NCBI GenBank assembly: GCA_051414805.1
Contig: CP166702.1
Location: forward strand, 4,898,001 to 4,962,000
Origin: Xenophilus sp003671765
GTDB taxonomy: Bacteria; Pseudomonadota; Gammaproteobacteria; Burkholderiales; Burkholderiaceae_C
DNA: 64,000 bases
Direction: 5' to 3'
Shown: in pieces, positions 59,434-64,000 of the stretch
Layout: every line of letters starts with the position of its first letter
How positions within the stretch are numbered: the first letter of the stretch is position 1
Made by a program: the position numbers and the translations under genes
Notes under the pieces: generated by a model
The model's input: only the letters and a program-made list of their open reading frames with translations
Told to the model about the DNA's origin: nothing
The model's database searches: none

Positions 59434-60324
59434 TCAGAGCACTTCGCGCAGCATGCGCGCAACACCGTGCTGCCACTCAGGCAAGCGAAGGCCGAATGCC
59501 TCCTGCAACTTGGTGGTATCCAGCCGCGAATTGGTGGGCCGTGTGGCTGGCGTCGGAAAGGCGCTGGTGGGCACCGGGTCGACCGCATCCGGCCCCGCCT
59601 TGAGCGCAGTGCCAGCGGCCGCCGCCTGCTCGAGGACGAAGCGCGCGTAGCCGTGCCACGAGGTCACACCGCCCGCCACGAGGTGGTAAAGCCCCGCCTT
59701 CTCGGGCACCCGCAGGGTGTCGCGAATGGCGTGCGCCGTCACGTCTGCAAGCAACTCAGCGCCGGTGGGCGCACCGAACTGGTCGTTGATCACAGTCAGG
59801 CGGTCTCGCTCCCTGGCCAGCCGCAGCATCGTCTTCGCAAAGTTGCCGCCCCGCGCCGCGTACACCCAACTGGTACGAAAGATGAGATGGCGCGGGCCGG
59901 CAGCCGCCACGAGTTGCTCGCCTTCGAGCTTGGTCCGCCCGTACACGCTGAGCGGGCCCGTCGCGTCGTCCTCCCGCCAAGGCCGCTCGCCGCTGCCATC
60001 GAACACGTAGTCGGTCGAATAGTGCACCATCAGCGCGCCGACCTGCCGCGCCGCTTCGGCGACAACGCCGGGGCTCGTCGCGTTCAAGGCCCGGGCCAGG
60101 TCAGGCTCGCTCTCGGCCTTGTCGACGGCCGTGTGGGCCGCGGCATTGACGACGACGTCAGGACGTACCGCCTTGACCGTGTCCGCCAGGGCCTCCGGAC
60201 GGCTGAAGTCTGCATGAAACTCCGTGCTGTCGAAGTCCAGGGCCACCAAGTCGCCCAGCGGCGCCAGACTCCGCTGAAGTTCCCAACCGACCTGGCCGCC
60301 CTTCCCGAAAAGAAGGACCTTCAT
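59434..60324 (-). CDS. rmlD: dTDP-4-dehydrorhamnose reductase
   Basis: Final, NAD(P)H-dependent step of dTDP-L-rhamnose synthesis; 296 residues. MKVLLFGKGGQVGWELQRSL is the RmlD Rossmann start. VNAAAHTAVDKAESEPDLAR is conserved. VHYSTDYVFDGSGERPWRED leads to the YGRTKLEGE catalytic YxxxK. FRTSWVYAARGGNFAKTMLR and INDQFGAPTGAELLADV are typical. The start overlaps the rmlB stop (ATGA). It is a standard-length, intact gene. Confidence 0.95.
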   Translation of the reverse strand: MKVLLFGKGGQVGWELQRSLAPLGDLVALDFDSTEFHADFSRPEALADTVKAVRPDVVVNAAAHTAVDKAESEPDLARALNATSPGVVAEAARQVGALMVHYSTDYVFDGSGERPWREDDATGPLSVYGRTKLEGEQLVAAAGPRHLIFRTSWVYAARGGNFAKTMLRLARERDRLTVINDQFGAPTGAELLADVTAHAIRDTLRVPEKAGLYHLVAGGVTSWHGYARFVLEQAAAAGTALKAGPDAVDPVPTSAFPTPATRPTNSRLDTTKLQEAFGLRLPEWQHGVARMLREVL

Positions 60325-61391
60325 GCCGGGACCGCGCCGCCGTACTGCTTGCTCACCCAATCGCGATACGAGCCGCTTTGCACGTTGCGCACCCACTCGC
60401 CGTTGGCGAGGTACCACTCGACGGTCTTGCGGATTCCCGACTCGAAAGTCTCCGCGGGCTTCCAGCCCAATTCACGCTCAAGCTTCCGTGCATCGATCGC
60501 GTAGCGACGGTCGTGCCCCGGTCGGTCGGTGACGTAGGTGATCTGCTCGGCATAGGGCTTGCCATCGGCACGCGGCTTGAGTTCGTCGAGCAGCGCGCAG
60601 ACCGTGCGCACGATCTCGATGTTCGGTTTCTCGTTCCACCCGCCGACGTTGTACGTCTCGCCGAGCTTGCCAGCTTCCAGCACGCGCCGGATGGCGCTGC
60701 AGTGGTCCTTGACGTAGAGCCAGTCGCGCACCTGCATGCCGTCGCCGTACACGGGCAGCGACTTTCCGGCCAGCGCATTGACGATCATCAGCGGGATGAG
60801 CTTCTCGGGGAAGTGATAAGGCCCGTAGTTGTTGGAACAGTTGGTCGTGAGGACCGGGAGCCCGTAGGTGTGGTGCCACGCCCGGACCAGATGGTCGCTG
60901 GCCGCCTTGCTCGCCGAATAGGGGCTGTTGGGCTCGTAGCGATTGGTTTCGGTGAAGGCCGGGTCGGTGGCCGAGAGCGTGCCGTACACCTCGTCGGTCG
61001 ACACATGCAGAAACCGGAAGGCGGCCTTTTCGGCCTGGGGCAGGCTGGCCCAATGGCCACGCACTGCCTCGAGCAGACGGAACGTGCCCAACACATTCGT
61101 CTGCACGAAGTCTTCAGGACCGTGGATGGACCGGTCCACATGTGATTCGGCGGCGAAGTTCACGACCGCGCGCGGCCGGTGCTCGGCCATGAGGCGGGCC
61201 ACGAGGGCGGTATCGCCGATGTCGCCCTGCACAAACACGTGGCGCGGGTTGTCTGCCGCGGACGCCAGCGTCTGGAGGTTGCCTGCGTAGGTCAACTTGT
61301 CGAGGTTGACAATTGCTTCCGTGCTGCCTGCCAGCCAGTCGAGAACGAAATTGGCGCCGATAAAGCCCGCGCCGCCGGTAACCAGGATCAT
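60321..61391 (-). CDS. rmlB: dTDP-glucose 4,6-dehydratase
   Basis: Second step of dTDP-rhamnose synthesis; 356 residues, extended SDR. MILVTGGAGFIGANFVLDWL is the NAD-binding start. FLHVSTDEVYGTL carries the catalytic Thr-Asp-Glu. YSASKAASDHLVRAWHHTYG has the YxxxK. NCSNNYGPYHFPEKLIPLMI and DWLYVKDHCSAIRRVLEAGK are conserved blocks. AGGGAA precedes the ATG at 61391. As first gene of the rml operon it shares the 209-base upstream region with divergent manC. Confidence 0.96.
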   Translation of the reverse strand: MILVTGGAGFIGANFVLDWLAGSTEAIVNLDKLTYAGNLQTLASAADNPRHVFVQGDIGDTALVARLMAEHRPRAVVNFAAESHVDRSIHGPEDFVQTNVLGTFRLLEAVRGHWASLPQAEKAAFRFLHVSTDEVYGTLSATDPAFTETNRYEPNSPYSASKAASDHLVRAWHHTYGLPVLTTNCSNNYGPYHFPEKLIPLMIVNALAGKSLPVYGDGMQVRDWLYVKDHCSAIRRVLEAGKLGETYNVGGWNEKPNIEIVRTVCALLDELKPRADGKPYAEQITYVTDRPGHDRRYAIDARKLERELGWKPAETFESGIRKTVEWYLANGEWVRNVQSGSYRDWVSKQYGGAVPA

Positions 61392-61600
61392 GGGGTTCCC
61401 TGTGTGTCGTTGAATCCGCCATTTCATGGCGCGAAAGGATTATCCCATCCGTTACATGTGTCGAAACGTGGCGTCTTGCACAGTATGTAGAGTCGGCGCG
61501 GCTTGTGCTTGGGGAACTCCAGCGCCGGAATCCGCCAACTCTTTCACCCAATCATGAATCCTTTTGTTTTACATTTAGGCTCTCAGCGCAACTTCTAGCC

Positions 61601-63067
61601 ATGAATACTGTCACTGACTCTCGAGCGGCGTCGCCGGGCGCCGCCATCCGCCCCATCGTCTTGTGCGGCGGCAGTGGGACGCGCCTCTGGCCGCTGTCGC
61701 GCAAGGCCCTGCCCAAACAGTTCGTGCCACTGGTGGGCAACAAGAGCCTGCTGCAGCTCACGCTCGAGCGCCTGATACATGTTGGCCCGCAGGTCGACTG
61801 CGTGGCGTCGGAAGAACATCGTTTCCTGGTGCAGGAGGCCATGGACGCCGCGGGTGTGAACGGCCAGCAGGTGCTCGAACCGGTCGGCCGAAATACGGCC
61901 GCTGCGATGGCGGTGGCTGCGCTGATTGCGGCGCCCGACGACCTGCTGCTTTTCGCCCCTGCAGACCACCACGTGCCGGACGCCGACCTGTTCGCCCGCA
62001 CCGTGCGCCAGGGCGTGGAGGCGGCGCAGGCCGGCTACATCGTGACTTTCGGGGTGGTCCCGACCTTTCCAAGCACGGCCTACGGCTACATCCAGCCGGG
62101 GGTCGACCTCGATGGACAGGCCGGCCGCACGGTGGCCCGTTTTGTCGAAAAGCCCCCGGCCGAACGCGCGCAAGCCATGCTGCTCGACGGCGGCTACCTC
62201 TGGAATGCCGGCATCTTCCTGGTGCGCGCGGGCACCCTCATCGACGCACTGCGCACCCATGCAACGGACATCCTGGCCGCCTGCCAGAAGGCGGTGGCCG
62301 GCCGCAAGCCGGACGGCTCGTTCGTCCGGCTGGACGCCGTGGCCTTCGAAGCCTGCCGCAGCGACAGCATCGACTACGCCGTGCTCGAGAAGCACGACAA
62401 GGTGGCGGTGATTCCCTTCGCCGGCGCCTGGAGCGACGTCGGCAGTTGGAACGCCGTGGCGCAACTCCAGCCGGCGGATGCGGGTGGCAACCGCGCCTCG
62501 GGGCATGCCGTCCTGCTGCAGGCGTCCAACACTTTCGTACACGCCCCCGTTCGGCCGGTGGTCGCCCTGGGCACCGAAGACCTGGTGATCGTCGACACGC
62601 AGGATGCCGTGCTGGTCGCGCGCACCGACTGCGTCGAACAGGTCAAGGACGTGGTGGCCCTGCTCGCGGCCAACGGCCACAGCGAAGCCACCCAGCACCG
62701 CCGCGTGGCCCGCCCATGGGGCGCCTACGACAGCGTGGACAACGGTGAGCGCTTCCAGGTCAAGCGCCTGACGGTCAAGCCGGGCGCGAAGCTGTCGCTG
62801 CAGATGCACCACCACCGCGCGGAGCACTGGATCGTCGTCAGGGGCACGGCCAAGGTGACGCGTGGCGACGAGACGCTGCTGGTCCAGGAGAACGAATCCG
62901 TCTACATCCCGCTGGGCACCGTGCACCGGCTCGAGAACCCGGGCAAGGTGATGCTCGAGGTGATCGAAGTCCAGTCCGGCAGCTACCTCGGCGAGGACGA
63001 CATCGTGCGCTACGAGGACACCTACGGCCGCGTCGCCCCCCTTCAGCGGCCCGCCAAGGGCGGCTAG
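61601..63067 (+). CDS. manC: Mannose-1-phosphate guanylyltransferase/mannose-6-phosphate isomerase
   Basis: A bifunctional enzyme of 488 residues. The N-terminal pyrophosphorylase has LCGGSGTRLWPLSRKALPKQ near 18-37 and FVEKPPAERAQ near 175. The C-terminal cupin has LSLQMHHHRAEHWIVVRGTA near 398-417 for the zinc site of type II phosphomannose isomerases. It makes GDP-mannose, the precursor for GDP-fucose through gmd and fcl. The ATG at 61601 gives a normal N-terminus; no good ribosome site is seen. It is divergent from rmlB and 31 bases from fcl. Confidence 0.94.
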   Translation: MNTVTDSRAASPGAAIRPIVLCGGSGTRLWPLSRKALPKQFVPLVGNKSLLQLTLERLIHVGPQVDCVASEEHRFLVQEAMDAAGVNGQQVLEPVGRNTAAAMAVAALIAAPDDLLLFAPADHHVPDADLFARTVRQGVEAAQAGYIVTFGVVPTFPSTAYGYIQPGVDLDGQAGRTVARFVEKPPAERAQAMLLDGGYLWNAGIFLVRAGTLIDALRTHATDILAACQKAVAGRKPDGSFVRLDAVAFEACRSDSIDYAVLEKHDKVAVIPFAGAWSDVGSWNAVAQLQPADAGGNRASGHAVLLQASNTFVHAPVRPVVALGTEDLVIVDTQDAVLVARTDCVEQVKDVVALLAANGHSEATQHRRVARPWGAYDSVDNGERFQVKRLTVKPGAKLSLQMHHHRAEHWIVVRGTAKVTRGDETLLVQENESVYIPLGTVHRLENPGKVMLEVIEVQSGSYLGEDDIVRYEDTYGRVAPLQRPAKGG

Positions 63068-63098
63068 CCGGTCAACCCAGGTTTTGCCCACAGACGCC

Positions 63099-64000
63099 AT
63101 GACATTCAAGAAGATCTACATCGCCGGCCATCGCGGCATGGTCGGAGGCGCCATCGCCCGTGCGCTGGCGCGCGATGCCGGCGTCGAACTCGTCACGCGC
63201 ACCCATGCGCAGCTGGACCTGACCGATCCGGCGGCGGTCCGCGCCTTCTTCGAAACCGAGAAGCCCGACGCCGTCTACCTGGCGGCGGCGCGCGTGGGCG
63301 GCATCCATGCCAACAACACCTACCCGGCCGACTTCATCTACGACAACCTGATGATCCAGGCCAACGTGATCCACGAAGCCTGGCGCAGCGGCGTGAAGCG
63401 GCTGCTGTTCCTCGGGTCAAGCTGCATCTATCCCAAGATGGCCGAACAGCCGATCGCCGAGGATTCGCTGCTCACCGGCAAGCTCGAACCCACCAACGAG
63501 CCCTACGCCATCGCCAAGATCGCCGGCATCAAGCTGTGCGAGAGCTACAACCGCCAGCACGGCACGGATTTCCGCAGCGTGATGCCGACCAACCTGTACG
63601 GGCCCGGCGACAACTACCACCCGCAGAACAGCCACGTGCTGCCCGCGCTGATCCGCCGCTTCCATGAGGCGCGCGAGTCCGGCGCGCCCAGGGTCACCAT
63701 CTGGGGCACCGGCACGCCGCGGCGCGAGTTCCTGCATGTCGACGACATGGCGGCCGCCTGCGTGCACGTGATGAACCTCGACCCGGCCACCTACGCCACC
63801 GCCACGTCGCCGATGAGCAGCCACATCAACGTGGGCTGCGGCAGCGACGTCACGATCGCCGAACTCGCGCGCCTGGTGGCCGACGTGGTCGGCTACGAGG
63901 GCGAGATCGACTACGACACCAGCAAGCCGGACGGCACGCCCCGCAAGCTGCTCGACGTCTCGCGCCTTGGCGCGCTCGGCTGGCGAGCCAGCATCTCGCT
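63099..64000 (+). CDS. fcl: GDP-L-fucose synthase, N-terminal part (runs off the window)
   Basis: Converts GDP-4-keto-6-deoxymannose to GDP-L-fucose; about 300 of roughly 320 residues are visible. MTFKKIYIAGHRGMVGGAIA is the NADP-binding start. LFLGSSCIYPKMAEQPIAED supplies the catalytic Ser. NEPYAIAKIAGIKLCESYNR has the YxxxK. MPTNLYGPGDNYHPQNSHVL and RREFLHVDDMAAACVHVMNL are Fcl hallmarks. A gmd gene, needed for its substrate, is not in the window and may lie just beyond. Confidence 0.94.
   Translation, partial: MTFKKIYIAGHRGMVGGAIARALARDAGVELVTRTHAQLDLTDPAAVRAFFETEKPDAVYLAAARVGGIHANNTYPADFIYDNLMIQANVIHEAWRSGVKRLLFLGSSCIYPKMAEQPIAEDSLLTGKLEPTNEPYAIAKIAGIKLCESYNRQHGTDFRSVMPTNLYGPGDNYHPQNSHVLPALIRRFHEARESGAPRVTIWGTGTPRREFLHVDDMAAACVHVMNLDPATYATATSPMSSHINVGCGSDVTIAELARLVADVVGYEGEIDYDTSKPDGTPRKLLDVSRLGALGWRASIS

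Noticed and set aside
61392..61600. A JUMPstart/ops element in the rmlB-manC divergent region
   Set aside because: I looked for the GGCGGTAG core on both strands here and upstream of wzm and did not find it.
41526..64000. Wzx/Wzy-dependent capsule or O-antigen pathway
   Set aside because: No flippase or polymerase gene with many helices is present apart from the initiating transferase, the acyltransferase and Wzm. A complete Wzm/Wzt pair argues for ABC export.
1..64000. CRISPR arrays, tRNA or rRNA genes, prophage or intact insertion sequences
   Set aside because: No regularly spaced direct repeats, no tRNA cloverleaf candidates and no transposase or integrase reading frames were recognised.

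Overview
The window reads as one contiguous piece of a high-GC betaproteobacterial chromosome, most likely of the family Comamonadaceae (Variovorax/Acidovorax-like). The reasons are the strong G/C third-position bias, two TRAP transporters, a GltIJKL-AspA locus, an slmA/argB neighbourhood, and several palindromic intergenic repeats of a kind I associate with comamonads. The genus is inference. No rRNA, tRNA, CRISPR array or intact insertion sequence was seen.

Layout. 1-1.3 kb: the start of pyrC and a small phosphoesterase, both minus. 1.4-4.5 kb: a TRAP transporter in the order dctQ-dctM-dctP. 4.7-9.5 kb (minus): aspartate ammonia-lyase aspA followed by an acidic amino-acid ABC importer gltI-J-K-L, so uptake and deamination of aspartate sit together; a HypT/YjiE-like LysR gene lies upstream. 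10.8-17.2 kb: an amidase, an MlrC-type metallopeptidase with a 2-hydroxyacid dehydrogenase, an Atm1-type ABC exporter and a YciA-type thioesterase. 17.4-28.4 kb (minus): a long fatty-acid beta-oxidation run headed by a TetR gene: acyl-CoA dehydrogenase, a small exported protein, a FadN-type hydroxyacyl-CoA dehydrogenase/hydratase, thiolase, alpha/beta hydrolase, thioesterase, SDR, DsbA-fold isomerase and an enoyl-CoA isomerase-like crotonase. 28.5-30.3 kb: an SDR with a divergent LysR gene. 30.3-38.7 kb: a sugar-acid catabolic locus divergent around a GntR gene: SDR and FAH hydrolase on one side; GntR, TRAP transporter, UxaA-family dehydratase and Ldh2-family dehydrogenase on the other.

38.7-64 kb: slmA, galE and argB lead into a cell-surface polysaccharide locus. 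It has a WecA/MraY-type initiating transferase, several GT2 enzymes, an O-acyltransferase, an ABC-2 exporter pair (wzm/wzt), a 1029-residue multidomain transferase, two further transferases, a methyltransferase with a long C-terminal coiled coil, the dTDP-L-rhamnose genes rmlBDAC, and manC plus fcl for GDP-mannose/GDP-fucose. No wzx or wzy gene is visible, so an ABC-dependent pathway is the best reading. The stretch from about 48.6 to 57.8 kb is visibly less GC-rich and uses TTA codons, suggesting transferred serotype genes between conserved flanks.

The most distinctive non-coding content is several repeat families: long hairpins whose tips differ in sequence but stay self-complementary (near 4.6, 21.4 and 42.7 kb); a mosaic repeat with variable stem and conserved loop (25.3 and 33.9 kb), a relative of which lies in frame inside the fadN-like gene; and a 26-bp motif seen five times. 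The divergent GntR control region holds a clear operator, and a terminator-like hairpin stands directly before aspA.
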